Shown one piece after another: positions 1 through 12,596 of a stretch of 64,000 nt of DNA (positions within the stretch are counted from its first letter, which is position 1; each line of letters opens with the position of its first letter). The notes below the pieces were generated by a model. That model searched no databases, was not told where the DNA came from, and saw nothing but the letters and a program-made list of their open reading frames with translations. The DNA lies in contig LUGG01000024.1 of the NCBI GenBank assembly GCA_001683735.1, forward strand, positions 186,001-250,000, given 5' to 3'. Source of the DNA: Grifola frondosa. Taxonomy: Eukaryota; Basidiomycota; Agaricomycetes; Polyporales; Grifolaceae. A program made the translations under genes and the position numbers.

Positions 1-3000
1 CGTGGAGAGATTGATCCACGAACCGAAAAGATCAAAACGCCTATGACCCTGTTACCCACTCAGCAACTCGACGCGTTCAGCATTGGAGCTGATACTCCTC
101 CGCCGCAAGACGAGTCGCGGAGCGCGAGCCCAAGTCCTGAGCCATCGCCTACGAAGTCGTCCGCTGGAGACATGTCAGTCATAAGGAGAGACTCCAGCAG
201 CACCGGTCGATCACCTGGGGCCAGGCGTCGGCCAGTCTTCGTTTCAACACTGGTAGCTCTGTTTCCTCGATTGGCCTCCATGATGAACGACGACGACTTC
301 TTGGTATCTAGTATCGCAAAAAACCTTGTAGTGGACCTCATGCGCGATGATCCGGCATTGCTATCTCGTACCGTATTCCACCAACTCTCTGGAGATCCTA
401 GCAGTGTTCTTTCCGCCATTTCCACACTGAGGACATTCTTGCATGTACAGCATACACTGCCACCCGGAATGGCACATCATGTTCTAAATCACCTCGCTGG
501 CTTCTTGAAGTCATCCGTGCGCCACACAGAGCTGACACATCCTCTCCAAAGCTACGCATACTGTGTCCCGGTCATAGCTAAACTCGTCGTTCAAGTCGGC
601 AAATTGTCCATACGTGAGATCCGCCGGGCCAAGGTGGATATGTTCCTTATTCCCTCCGGATCCCTCTGGTTCCCTCCCTCTGCCCCCACTGGTCCAATGT
701 TTCCCAGAGCGCTAGGAACGGATAACAATCCTTTCGAACCTTTACCGTCCACTCTCGTTTGGATCACTTTGATTCGTACATCCCAGAACATGCTATTTTT
801 GAGCATGCTCAAGCGCAATCCGCAGGATATCAAGGCTATCCGGAAGCATATGACGAGATTAGTTTTACCTTCCCGCGGTGATAATTCAGATCAGTCCCCC
901 ATACCCCTCGTAACCTTCGCACCTCGGAAGAGACACGAAGGCGCATTGTCTAATGATCTTGATGTTATGGCTCTATCTTTGACTCTCGCGCGGAGCTATT
1001 TGTTACTTCTCAATCAGGCTTTTCGGTCAATGTCACGGCACCTGAACGACCGCAATGAACTTGCCATTCATTTGGACGGTCTCAACCGCATTTTGCTTGC
1101 TCATGGCGATGACATCGGAATAGTAGCCCAGACGATGCTGGGTACGTTGTAAAACATGCATCTAAATACGTTGTGTTCTAACACCAGATGTGGTATAGCT
1201 CTTCTCGTAGCAAGCACTCGCTTCAGACGTTTGTTCACTTCGGGCGGTGGATACACGCTCTTCATGCCTGCAGTCATCAAGACTTATTGCGAAGCGGAGT
1301 CGCATCCTGGAATCAGAGCTGCCATCGAGTTTGCAATCAACCGCTTTTATGCTTTACACCAAGAGTCATTCGTCTTCCAAACCTTTGACATCATGTCTCA
1401 CATCATAACCCTTCCGGACGTCGATAGCGGCTGGATAGCCAAGAATGTCTATACTCTCTTCGCCACTTTGAAGAATAGCTCGCCTGCAAATGACTACGAT
1501 GCTGCGGGTATTTGTAATCTGACGAAGGCGGAGGAACAAGAGGCTTTGATGGTCAGAATAGCGGAGGAGGTGCCGCAAGCATTCTTCGCCTCGATTAGGC
1601 TGGGCGGCCAGGGCCAAAATCAGGTCACAATGGAAGTTCCTGAACAGCATGAAGGGAAACACCTTGGGCTTGACGACCTCGTTCGCCTCTTCCTTACGGT
1701 GATCGCTCATAATCCCGGGATTCAGCGTGCACAGCACTTTCTCCGATTTTTGTTGTTGCTCGCACCTTATCTTTATCATGCATCTGGTCCGGCCCGGTCT
1801 GTACTCAGGGATGGGGTAGATGCACTTGGAGTCATCCTCGTTAACAGGGGTGCAGGAAAGGCGAAGGTTCCCGAGAGCGCACAAATCCGCCCTCCAGAAG
1901 ACTACAGTTACCTCCCAGACGCCAGCAGTCAAGGGAACAGTTCACAGGTCTATTCGTCATCGTCGTCATCGTCTACCAGCGATCTGTTGGCAATGCGGCT
2001 CGATTATCTTTCACTGGTGCTTGCATTACGAGGGCAGGAGGGCGGCTGGGAGGAAATGGTTCCTCACGCGTCCTAGAGTTGGTCAAACTGATTCTGAAGG
2101 ATTCCAGGATGAGCATTAGCCAGGTCTCCTCATTCCTAGCGGACTACACGAGAACAGTCTTGCTTCGCCCTACTTTACCTGAACTCAAGGAGGTCGTCAC
2201 ACTCCTCACCGATATCGCGCCGATCATCAGTGCATATTGCACGTCAGTGGATTTCTCGGGTGTTTTTGACATTGTATCAGCGCTAGCGTCAAACTCTGTT
2301 TTCGCAAATCAGCCAACGTTCGCTCGAGTGGTCGTCTCCCAGTATTGTAATATTGGCTTGGAAGCGTGCGACCTGGCCGCATCTGAGAATCTGCTGTTCT
2401 CCCTCTCATTGCGAGGCAGTTTCATTGTTCTTCTGGATCGTTCGGTTTCTCTTGTAGGTGCCGATGTTATCGCCGAACTGGAGAAGCGAAGCCCCTCCTA
2501 CGACTTTCTGGTCGGGGTCATTTTGCCTCTTGTCTTGACGATGAAGACATCTATGGAGATAGCGCGAGACAGTCAGTGGGCCGAAAAGTGGCGACGAGAT
2601 GTTCATTCCAAGGCGTGGGTTCGCCTTCTTGTATACATTCTCTGCATCATCGAGAAGGCGGATGTCTCAGGTGATAGCTCCAAATCCTCTTCACATGGTC
2701 TCGAGCGTCCGTAAATCACAAGATAACAGAAGCTCTGCGACAAGCGCCAAACCAGCAATGGCCTTTGCCGTCGCTCTTCAAATCTTGAAAGTCATTGTTA
2801 CCCGTGCAGAAGAGGACCTCTCTGCAATGTATCCTGGTGTCTGGTCCCGGGTTGGCAGCGTTTTAAGAGCGGCATTGTCCGACGGCGATGCAGCCTTCGC
2901 GTTGAGGCATAGAGAGTATTCTGAACCCCCTTCCCCTGTGCATTCCCCGCGAGCTAGCGCTTTTGCCCTCAATGGCCAAAGTGACGACCCATTCCTATCA

Positions 3001-3855
3001 CCTGCGGACTTCCGTACACAGAAGCGTCCACGTATGATTGATTATCTAACATGGTCATTCGTCCAATGGTTATGTCTACGGAGAAGCCCTCTCGCCATCC
3101 AAATGCGTGCGTTTGTACAAGAGAAGGTCGCGTCATTGGACCAGGAGCTATCTCTCCAAGGCACCAGCGTCTCCTTTAGCACGCCGAGACCGCGCAGTCG
3201 TCCCATATCCACCATCTTCTCAAAGCCGCGTCGCAGCATGATCGGCGACGCGACGTCATCTGCAGCATCGACACCCAGGAGCTCTACACTGCTCAACAGC
3301 TCCATATCGCTTCCCGCTTTTGACGACTTCGGCGTGCGCTCGTCGACTCCACGCAAGGCGGACGATGGAGGGCGGCAGGCTGGATATGCGTTAATGCCTA
3401 GTCCTCTGACGCCCTCTCGCCGCGCCGCACGCGAGTCGGGCCCCAAAATTGTTCATCTAGGGCCTGTAAGCCCGTCCGCATTAGGGGAGGCCAGCGGCCG
3501 GCGGTCGATCTCTCCCAGCGGACGAGGACGCAGCGTGCTGAGCGCGCTCGCGGTGGCCGCAGAAATGACGGTCACGTCGCCCATCCTCGTGAGGATGACG
3601 TACCGGCGGATCCGCATTGCGCAAGCAGTTCTTGGATATGCGGTACTGCTGCCATTCTGGGAAGGCAGCGGAAACTCGGAGGACGAGGAGATGGTGGACG
3701 GTGCGGTACGCGCGTGGACGAAGGCGGACGCAGTGGAGGCAGTCATGCAGGAGACGAAGGATCTAATGGAGGAATGGAGAGAGGACTATGCGGACGTGGG
3801 CGACGAGAGTGCGGTTCTAGTGGATGTCGAGGACTCGTCGGATGGCACGCCGTGA
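1..3855 (+). CDS. UNC80 C-terminal-like large protein, 5' end outside window
   Basis: The frame is open from base 1, so the start lies upstream. Exons are 1-1141, 1199 to about 2050, about 2050-2670, and 2723-3855 (TGA). Introns 1142-1198 and 2671-2722 have GT..AG ends and restore frame. About 1,250 residues are visible: helical, repeat-like segments with low-complexity Ser/Pro stretches at both ends. Segments such as MFLIPSGSLWFPPSAPTGP, RVLELVKLILKDS and IDYLTWSFVQWLCLR recall the fungal UNC80 C-terminal family, whose animal relatives scaffold the NALCN sodium-leak channel. That assignment is from memory of the family and is moderate. Near 2040-2055 the reading frame slips by one base inside a G-rich run (GGCTGGGAGG) while both sides read as good protein; this fits a missing base better than an intron. 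The 3' end converges on the GH16 gene with about 200 bp between stops. Confidence 0.6.
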
Positions 3856-4057
3856 GCGAGGAACTTGTGGTAGCTAGACGTATTTCTCCTTCCTTCTCCT
3901 TCCTTAGATTTCATGTTTGTGTCGGATGTACTTATATGTATTTGCTTCACCGTGTTCCATGCTGTGCACTCGAAGATGTCCGGAAATACGCAATATTTAT
4001 TATAATTGGCCATACGCAACTCTGCAGCCGAGCGACACAACAAAATAGAATGCATAT

Positions 4058-5865
4058 TCAAACGAAGCCCGCACCCAGCATGAGAACCGCGGCTGCAGCG
4101 AGCACCGTCCACGCGGTGCTAAGGGCGCGTATGTCTGCGCCACCCACTGCGCCGCTGACGGTGGTCACGTTCGAGAACGAGATAGTGGGGTCGAACGCGG
4201 ATGCGTTCGTGCCGTACACGTACGAGGTGACATTCGCCGCGGGGTTGTTGGATCGTTGCAAGTGACAGATACGGAAGACACGAGCGCGTAGAAATGGCCT
4301 AAAAAGTAGATGATGATGATTAAGACAGTGGGAGAAGGGAGAGGGAAGAACGTGCGTACCGGCAGCCTGGTAATCGGGATCATTCCAGTTAATCAAACCG
4401 CCCGCCCATTGAATTGTGCCCTGCGCGGAGCTGTTGATACCTGCGGGCCATATGCTGTGCAGGCAAATAAGGGAGAATGAGCGAGGGAAGACTGGAAGGG
4501 AGAGAAGACCGACCTGAGTTGAATCCGGCTAGGCGTGCTGGGGTACCGGCTAATGCCAGTGGAGTTGTCCGTAACGGAGGAGCGGGTGAGTGTACGGACA
4601 GGCTGCTCGTCGATGAGCCACGTGAGCGAATCGGGCTGCCAGTCGATCTGTGTGTCGCGCACGTCAAAACCAATCTCAACATCAACATCAATCGGGGAAG
4701 GGTAGATGTGTTACGCACGGAGTAGTCGTGGTAGTTGCTGAAGGTGTCTGTCAGATTGCCCGAGATGCCGCCATCGGTGGGCGTCGCTAGAAGGGGCGCA
4801 GACAAATAACAGAATCAGGATAGCGGAAAGGGTAGGAGAGCGGGGTGGACTTGCGGACGAAGCCTTGCCAGAAGTAGTTGGTTTGGCCCTGGGTGGTCTG
4901 GTTACCAGGGAACTCCCAATCAATCTCATCCTTGATGTCTGACATTGTGATGAATGCGGTGACCACGCCACCCCAACGGCCGGACTTGACTGTCGTAGAG
5001 TGATCAGCATTCGTTGTCTCATCAAGGCGAAGTGATATGGAAAAACAGTACGTACGGCGGGTGGTGATCTTGCCGTAGTGCACGTAGCGCGTCGAGCTGA
5101 GGCGGGTGCCGCCATTGCTCTCGGTGAGAATCATGGCAAGCTCTCCGCCGGACGAATTGGTGTTGATGATGGAACCTGAATTCACGACCCAGTCGTACTC
5201 GGAGGCATTGCCGTCGAAATACGTGGCATTGGAGAGAATGCGGGAGAAATCGGCGAACGTATGCTGTGAAGAAAGATGTTTATCAGCACATGTAGACATG
5301 CTTAGTAGAGCAAAACCGATGGTCGAAGTTGCTCTTGACATGAGTATTAGTGCAGCAATGAGGTAGACAGCCATCTGCGCATGTCAAGAAGGACTCGCGA
5401 ACAACATCAAGAAAGCGGCTTGATACGAATGGTACTCACATTGGCATTCTGGCACACCGGTTCGGGCATGCAAGAAGTGAGAGAATGGGAAGCGAGAGGA
5501 TCACATCCTCCCATACAGAACTGGAGTCGGTTACCTGCGTTAGTGGCTCAAAATTATGGACTATGTGAAGTCATGCCACGCACACTGCCTGTACCGCAGA
5601 AGCCGAATTCACCTATGAGATATAGATAAGCACCAATTATTCCCGAAACAAAAAATCTAGTATATACTGCAGCAAGGGGCGTCTGACGAGCATAGGGTCG
5701 TGGAATTGCTAGAAAGATAGATTGACAGTAAATGTCTCGCCCAACCACAGATTGACACCGCGCGCTAGATCCCTACCAAGTTTGCCCTCCTTGAGCAGCT
5801 ACAGCTGAGAATGACGCCAACACAGAGAGCAACAGTCCGACAGATATCCTGATTTTGACAGACAT
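4058..5865 (-). CDS. CBM18-GH16 CRH-type cell-wall glucan/chitin transglycosylase, GPI-anchored
   Basis: Ten exons read on the minus strand: 5865-5777, 5708-5668, 5612-5586, 5534-5440, 5263-5056, 4989-4855, 4786-4719, 4647-4514, 4454-4360, 4298-4058. Order: signal peptide (MSVKIRISVGLLLSVLASFS); Cys-rich chitin-binding-like module (CSSDAPCCSEFGFCGTGS then FCMGGCDP), like CBM18; GH16 domain with catalytic DEIDWEFPG (E..D..E); SIWPAGINSSAQGTIQWAGG; hydrophobic C-terminus fitting a GPI signal. CRH enzymes are known to join chitin to beta-glucan outside the plasma membrane; this role is inferred. The 4854 intron begins GC (GCAAGT), the only choice that keeps frame. In the last exon one base seems missing at the G run 4241-4244 (VTCNDPT.. 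then ..PAANVTSYVYG). The intron 5439-5264 is long (176 nt) and could hide a small exon. Confidence 0.9.
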
Positions 5866-6710
5866 GGCAGTTTACACAAAGATTACAAGTAGTTGGTTCG
5901 GGTTGTTGGACGATGACAAAGAACGACTCTGAGAAACTGAAAAAACCAGCAGGATCCAGAGAGTGATGTGGGTATTTATGCAAGCGAGGCGTGAAAGGAC
6001 CGTGAGGCTTGAGCGTGCTTAAGGAATCGAGGTAAGCGGCTTTTGAGACGAGCCCTGTCAGAGGCGGAGGCGCGGCTGTTGACAACCAGGCGCTAATCCT
6101 GCTGCACTATCTAATAAGGAAATAATCCACTTATATACGGTCACTTTTCTCAGACGGTGCTTCAATGCCGTCCTTCGAAAACTTGAGTTCGTTCCTGGAG
6201 AAAACCTCGTTGGAATATATATTTCAAGGGAGAATAGTGGTGATGATTTTATGAAGTTCGTTTCGGCACCCAAAGGCAAAGGCATTGACTCGGAAGCGAA
6301 GTCATACATACAAGTGAAGTCACACCCTTATTTATATGGTACTTCTCCGCCATCGGGTTCATTGAAATTTGTGTGGATCGCTTCAACGGCGTATTTTCTC
6401 CAACAGATCGGAATCTCCGCACGTGTACCGGGTGGTGTAGGTGACGTCGGGGAACTAAATAGCGGCCTCCGAGCAGGACAATCTTCCCGACCGGGGTTAT
6501 TTAATATTGTAGGAAGCCAGGACAACAGAGACTCCAAATTTCAGTACCGTTAAAATTACAGAGGGGGGAAAAATCCGGGTATCAGACGTGAAAATTGTGA
6601 TGAAGAATACAAACCGGAGCTATAAAGAAGAGAAAAGAAAACATCGTTCCACATTCACATTGAAAGCAGCGAGAATTCAGAGGCTTGCGCTCATCCCCCA
6701 CCTGCATTCC
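5866..6710. other. Intergenic, GH16 upstream region
   Basis: This contains the upstream region of the GH16 gene and the 3' flank of the hypothetical gene that ends at 6711. Small open frames here show no splice-consistent or family-like protein. I see no RNA gene. Confidence 0.5.
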
Positions 6711-8968
6711 TTAATGACTGCGCTTCTTGCCCTTGCCCTTCCCTTTGGCCTTTGCATTTGCCTTCCTCTTGTTGCGCGCCTGAGTCGACGGGGCGGTCGC
6801 AGTAGGTGGCCCCATAACTGGTTCATCTGCAACGTCCTCGTCCTCCTCGGGAGGAGGCAAACATGGCACGTGTCTAGACGGACCTGCATGCGGCGTTGGC
6901 TCTACATGGTCTCGAGGCTGATCGTGCGACTCCCCCGCATTTTCTTCAGGCAGCGGGGGCGGATTGTATGTATCCGCGTAGACACCTCTGAGTTGGCCCT
7001 GACGCCGCCGAATGGAATGGGGAACTGACTCGTCCGAGGACGGAGGCGGGAGAGGCAGGTCTGTTCTATCGAACACATTGACGGGAACGTGAAGTTGTGC
7101 AGGCGAAGGCGTGGTAGGAGGATCGACGGGGCCGGCAGACACGTCAGGCACTGGTGGAGGTAGCATAGCAGCGTCCAGACGGGGGCGCACGGCGGGGCGT
7201 TCGGTCAATTGTCCGGCCTGAACCTCCGTGTCATCTTCGCCGCGGGCACGCTTCCTGGTGATAAATGAGGCTAGCGATGAAAGCGGAGCTGCAGCCAGCG
7301 CCTCGTCTTCAATGCGAGAAGGTGGAGGTGTAGGCGGGGAAGGGGAACGATCGATGCCGGAAGTCACCGCACGAGAAGTCGACGCAGGTAGTGCGCCAGT
7401 GTCAAGCCGTCGACGCACCACTTCACGGTCCTCCTCTTCACCTTCATCACGGGCACGCTTCCGTCGAGGCGACGACAAAGACGATGGCTGCCCTGCTCCT
7501 GTACTCATACTGGTGCCCACAACGGGTGTCTCGTCCACATCTTCTCTTCGCCGGCTGTATTGTCGAATTTCCTCATTGAGATTTTCCAGGTTTCCGGAAT
7601 CCTCGAGAAAGGTATCCTCCAAATGGTCAAGCTCCTCCGCCTGCGAGTCCGCAGCGTCGTCTGCCCGCGCCGGCGGGTGCGGGTTCTCTACTGGAGCTAT
7701 CCCGCCTTCCCAGTCCTCTTCCCGCCTCCACGCTGACGTGTTCAAGATGTGCAGGACCGGCACTGTGTGAGCGCTCCTTGTGCGCCGCCTACGGCGCCGC
7801 TCGTGTTGTTCTACCATTTGCCGGCGAATAGCAAGGAGCCCAGCGAGTACCTGCGTTCGGTTTAGTCCCTGGTCCCGCAGCCAATGTGAGATGACTGCGT
7901 TGTGGGGAATATCTGTAAGAAGAGGCCGACTACCCCAGGCTTCGTCCCATTCCGGCGCCGCATCTGTGCGATCCATAGACGTGAACATGCGATCAATTGA
8001 GTAAATTGCACAGGCATACCCTCTTCAGCTTGCGTGAATTCCATGCCCCGCAGTTGAGTACGTGGCACGTTGGGTCTGGGGCCCCACTCAGGCATCCAGG
8101 CGATGTCTGGATGTGATCTATCGTAGAATGCACCCTGGCGGCGGAGGGCGCGCCTGGGATCAATTACATATGCTGGTGGAGGAGCCTGAGGAGCTGGTTG
8201 TGCCTGGAGAGCTGGAGCAGAAGCATTAGCTCCTGATGGGGTGACCGCTTCTGAGGCTGTGTCTGTATGACTTTGTGGCGGAACGATTGGCCCCATCGAC
8301 GATGAGGATTGACTAGGTACAGGTGGTTCTTGGGGTGCTGGCTGAGGAACTGTGGTGGCAGCGACATGAGATCCAGATGTGGGAGAACCGCCGCGAATAG
8401 GATCAGAGGGCATGGCTTCTGATACGGTGTGAGCTCATAATGGATGCTGATTGATAGCATACTACTCACCTGATTGTCTTGGTGGCGTCGTGCCATGTTG
8501 AACTCCTCCTGGATCGGAGGTGACAGGAGGGTTAGAAGGGGTAGACGACAAGGCTAATTACAAGTGTTAGTGAGGAATCTATTAGAACGAATTGTCACGT
8601 CCGCTCACCCAGTGACTCGTCGGCAGGTTCGTTAGAGTCGCGACTTGAAGTAGGGGGACTGGGCAATTGGATAGTGTTATGCTGCACTCCCGCTGAAGAA
8701 CTATTAAGGAAAAGTAGTATAGACTAGATGTAAATACTCTACCAGGCGCGCTCGGACCCGCTGATGGTTCGCCACTAGACTCTGTCATAGACCTAATGCA
8801 AAGGAAATGACTGTGAGTACCTGAAGCATATCACCTTGGAGTACCCAAGACAAAGACATACTCCTCCAGAGGTGTCAGTGTTTGATCGAGGATAGTAGCA
8901 ACAGCATCTTGCTCCTCCTGTGGGCGTCCTCTGAAGTACCTGTACAATGCTGCGACCCGATCGGCCAT
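6711..8968 (-). CDS. Hypothetical low-complexity, probably nuclear protein
   Basis: Six exons join in frame: 8968-8835, 8792-8743, 8692-8609, 8553-8470, 8418-8020, 7963-6711, all with GT..AG introns, giving 667 residues. The first exon (MADRVAALYRYFRGRP..., then LTPLEEYVFVLGTP) is the most ordered part. The middle is rich in Pro, Ser and Gln. A segment near residues 250-300 (PEWDEAWGSRPLLTDIPHN, then IRRQMVEQHERRRRRR) looks structured. Two repeated basic stretches (RKRARDEGEEED; RKRARGEDDTEV) resemble each other, and the C-terminus (KAKGKGKGKKRSH) is strongly basic, suggesting nuclear localisation. I recognise no domain. The start at 8968 is the first ATG of an exon whose splice keeps frame; an extra 5' exon cannot be excluded. 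Confidence 0.7.
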
Positions 8969-10934
8969 CGAGCTGAGAGAAGGTATCCGCCGCGGTACAC
9001 CGTGGGCATTTGTATGGCCTCGCTGGCTGTTAGATACTACGATAAAGTAAGTATATGGATGAACATGTAGCTATCTCGAAGATTCACGTTCAGACGATTC
9101 AGTGGCTTCGTTAGGCATTGCTGAATGATCTTGAGGTTAATGTTAATGTGAGGACCGACTGAGACGTGAGATTTGATAGAGGGAGAGGAATCAGTAGACA
9201 AAGGCAAGAAGCACAGCAGGAAAGATGAAGAGACAGTTTGTGGCCACTTCGCGTTAAGTATCTTGGTCGGACAAAGGCAACCAGCACAAGACTTGACAGC
9301 AACAAAAAGCCCTTTGTCCAAGTCGTGTCGTCTTGAGGAGGGCTGGTGCAGGTCCATGAATGCGCTACGCCACATATCTTGATGAGCCACTCGTGGAGGT
9401 GAAACCTCGCCTCGTGGACGGGACTCGTCATATGTTATTGTGTTTTCGTTGTATAATCCGGGTGAAATAACAACTTGTGTATGATATAAGTAGAGCTATT
9501 GAAATCCGAACACTGAAGCTGAAGGTTGATAGTTGTGAGGCAATCAGTTGTTGGGTATTCTGCGCGTTCGACAGGTAGTAAATTATACGTAGATTTGATA
9601 GTGGCGCGGACTCTGGAGCGGAGTTGCATATCCGACCACGTGGGCGCGTTGTGGCGTCTTCATCTATCCAGTGTCCGACTCGGAGGAGTATGTACTCCAA
9701 GGCATCTGCGTGGACAGCCTACGGTCGATAACATAAAACATCCTTCTCCTAGAGTTACCAACAAAAGCTGTTCTGATATAGGATGCGTTAGTCCAGGGAC
9801 AGACCGTAGCTGGATATATAAGTACACTTGTGCAAACATAAAGTTATTCACAATATTTGAGTCCATTCGACCCATCGATTTCCTGCCAGGGAGTTGCCAT
9901 AGATGAGTGCGTACTTCGCTTTTAATTCTTTATTAATTGTACATTCAATAACCGTCTGGTTGAAGGCTGCTAGTCACTCCTCACTGGGAGATCAAGTTTG
10001 CCTCAGCTTATTCTTCCTTTATCCACGCGGGAATATGGCGGCTTCCAAGGGGAACACACAACTTCTGCTAGATTTCTCAGACTATTTGTCCGCCTATATT
10101 GGTCAATGCGCGATCCTACTAAGTATCGACCCTCGACCACGCGTCCTCTCGAAATGTGAGTGACCTTTGTCATCGACCAGTAAAGGCCACACAGTATATA
10201 TCCAGTCTCCTCCACAGTGTCATTAAAATTGGCCATTTGAAAGTGTTTACTCGCCAGCCCCAATATTTCTTCTGGCATCTCGGAAACAGCCATTAAGCGG
10301 GGTTCTTTCCGCACGCAATTATTGTCCAGACAAGTATTTCTCGTCTTCCTTGCGTTGCAATCGCATCTTGAAAGATCGCTCGGAATTTATATGTCTCTGA
10401 CCAGTTGAGGTCAGAAGAATTCAAAAACTCCAGAATTTTCATTGGAGGGCCCTACGTTTGTGCGTACGACATACATCGTCTGCGGGTGCAACCTCCATAT
10501 CCACAGCATAGTTATTTTATCGGGTCAAGCCTGATGTTCGCACAAATTGTCGGGACACACTTAATGATGGCGAACGGGTGCCACTGGATCTTGAACTTGA
10601 AGGTGTGACCAGAATAGGTGTCACTTTGTCACATTATGTCACATCACATCGCATTCACAACCCGCTCAAGCGAACGCAAATTGCTGCTTGCTTTCCTCTC
10701 GACCTCCGCCAACAAATATTCTGCAACGTTAACCTCTGACTCCCCTACAACTCAATTATCTGACTCACCGAAATACTCTCTATACCGTGCCAGAACCGCT
10801 CTAAATCCACAACTTGGCTCTTACAACTGCACCTCCCAAACGTTGACTCTTGCGTGTACCTAAACGAGACGACATACAAAACAGTACCGCCTGCATACAC
10901 CACACCACACCTCTTTTAACCGCTCAAACACACA
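8969..10934. other. Long intergenic region, no supported gene
   Basis: About 2 kb between the hypothetical gene (-) and DHH1 (+), which are transcribed divergently. Only short open frames without splice-consistent continuation occur. The DHH1-proximal end is pyrimidine-rich and C-rich (10850-10930), typical of a fungal promoter/5' leader. I see no tRNA-like or repeat structure. Confidence 0.5.
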
Positions 10935-12596
10935 ATGTCCCAACAAGCCCGACCCTCATCCTCCACATCGTATGTCTTGGCTCTTTTCATCGTCTCCTGC
11001 TAACATGCAAACATATAGCCATAGCGACGCTTGGAAAGCCGGTCTGCGTCCGCCACCAAAAGATGACCGCCCGCAGACCGAGGACGTCACCGCTACGAAG
11101 GGCATCGAGTTCGAAGACATGTTCATCCGCCGCGAGCTTCTCATGGGTATCTTTGAGGCGGGTTTTGAGAGGCCCTCCCCAATCCAAGAAGAAGCAATTC
11201 CCGTCGCCCTCACCAACGCGATATCCTTGCACGCGCGAAGAACGGCACTGGAAAGACCGCTGCCTTCGTTATTCCTTCCCTCCAACAGATTGATATCAAC
11301 AAGAACAAGATCCAGGCCCTCCTCTTAGTCCCGACGCGTGAGCTTGCGTTGCAGACCTCCAGGTATGCAAAGTGCTCGGAAAGCATATGGGCGCCCAGGT
11401 TAGGTCACCACAGGCGGTACGACGCTCAAAGACGACATCATGCGGTTGTCGGAGACCGTCCATGTCCTCGTTGGCACCCCGCCGCATACTTGACTTGGCG
11501 GGCAAGAACGTTGCTGACCTCAGCGAATGTCCCGTCTTCGTTATGGACGAGGCGATAAGCTACTATCACCCGAGTTCGCACCCGTCATGGAGCAGTTACT
11601 GTCCTTCTTGCCGAAGGACCGCCAAGTCATGTTGTTCAGCGCAAATTCCCGATGATTGTCAAGGATTTCAAGGCACGTCGCCTCTATTCTTCGGTCGTTT
11701 TCGTACTAACCATGCTCCAGGATAAACACATGAAGTCTCCTTATGAGATCAACCTCATGGACGAGCTCACCCTCCGTGGTGTCACTCAATATTACGCCTA
11801 CGTTGAAGAACGGCAGAAAGTTCACTGCCTTAATACTCTATTCTCCAAGGTGCGTCCTGCTGTCATTTTCAAGATATCTGTCCCTGATGTTTGGTGTGCA
11901 GTTACAAATCAATCAATCCTCATATTCTGTAACTCTACGAACCGCGTCGAGCTCCTCGCCAAGAAGGTTACTGAGCTTGGCTACTCATGTTTCTACTCCC
12001 ACGCAAAGATGCTCCATCGCATCGTAACCGCGTCTTCCACGATTTCCGCAATGGCGTCTGCCGAAATCTGGTCTGCTCCGACCTACTCACTCGCGGTATC
12101 GATATCCAAGCCGTGAACGTCGTCATCAACTTCGACTTCCCTAAGAACTCTGAGACTTACCTCCACCGCATCGGCCGTTCAGGACGATTCGGCCATCTGG
12201 GCCTCGCTATCAACCTGGTCACTTACGAGGACCGATTCAACCTATATAAGATCGAGCAGGAGCTCGGCACCGAGATCCAGCCCATCCCCCAACAAATCGA
12301 TAAAGGGCTTTACGTTGCACCCAACGGCTCTGAGGAGCCTACAGAGCAGAAGCCGACCAAATCTGCGCAGAACCAGGCGCAGGCTGCCGCTCAAGCTGCG
12401 GCCCCTACCCAAGCAGCAGGCTCAGCGACAGCAAGCCCAGTCCACATCACAACAGCAGCAGCAGCAGCAAGCGTCTGCTCAGGTTGTGTATCAGAGCAGC
12501 CCCCAACCTAGACAGAATGGTAGCGCTGTCCCGCAACAAGCGCCGCAGAGAGCGGCGTATCAAGCGGCGTATCGCGGTGTTCCCGTTGCACGATGA
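10935..12596 (+). CDS. DHH1: ATP-dependent RNA helicase Dhh1/DDX6, frame interrupted by several missing bases
   Basis: Exon 1 is 10935-10969 and exon 2 starts at 11019 ([19 protein letters not shown]). Then follow [36 protein letters not shown], the Walker A region ([10 protein letters not shown], in a shifted frame), [14 protein letters not shown] (DEAD box), [47 protein letters not shown] and [13 protein letters not shown]. The C-terminal tail is Gln/Ala-rich. This is the cytoplasmic P-body helicase that promotes decapping and translational repression. The frame shifts near 11217, 11360, 11403, 11478, 11552, 11645, 11913, 12014 and 12405. Nearly every shift is repaired by one added base, while residues on both sides match the family closely. 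The 48-nt intron 11673-11720 starts GC (GCACGT); another intron is 11850-11901. A decayed copy is possible but less likely than consensus errors. Confidence 0.93.
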
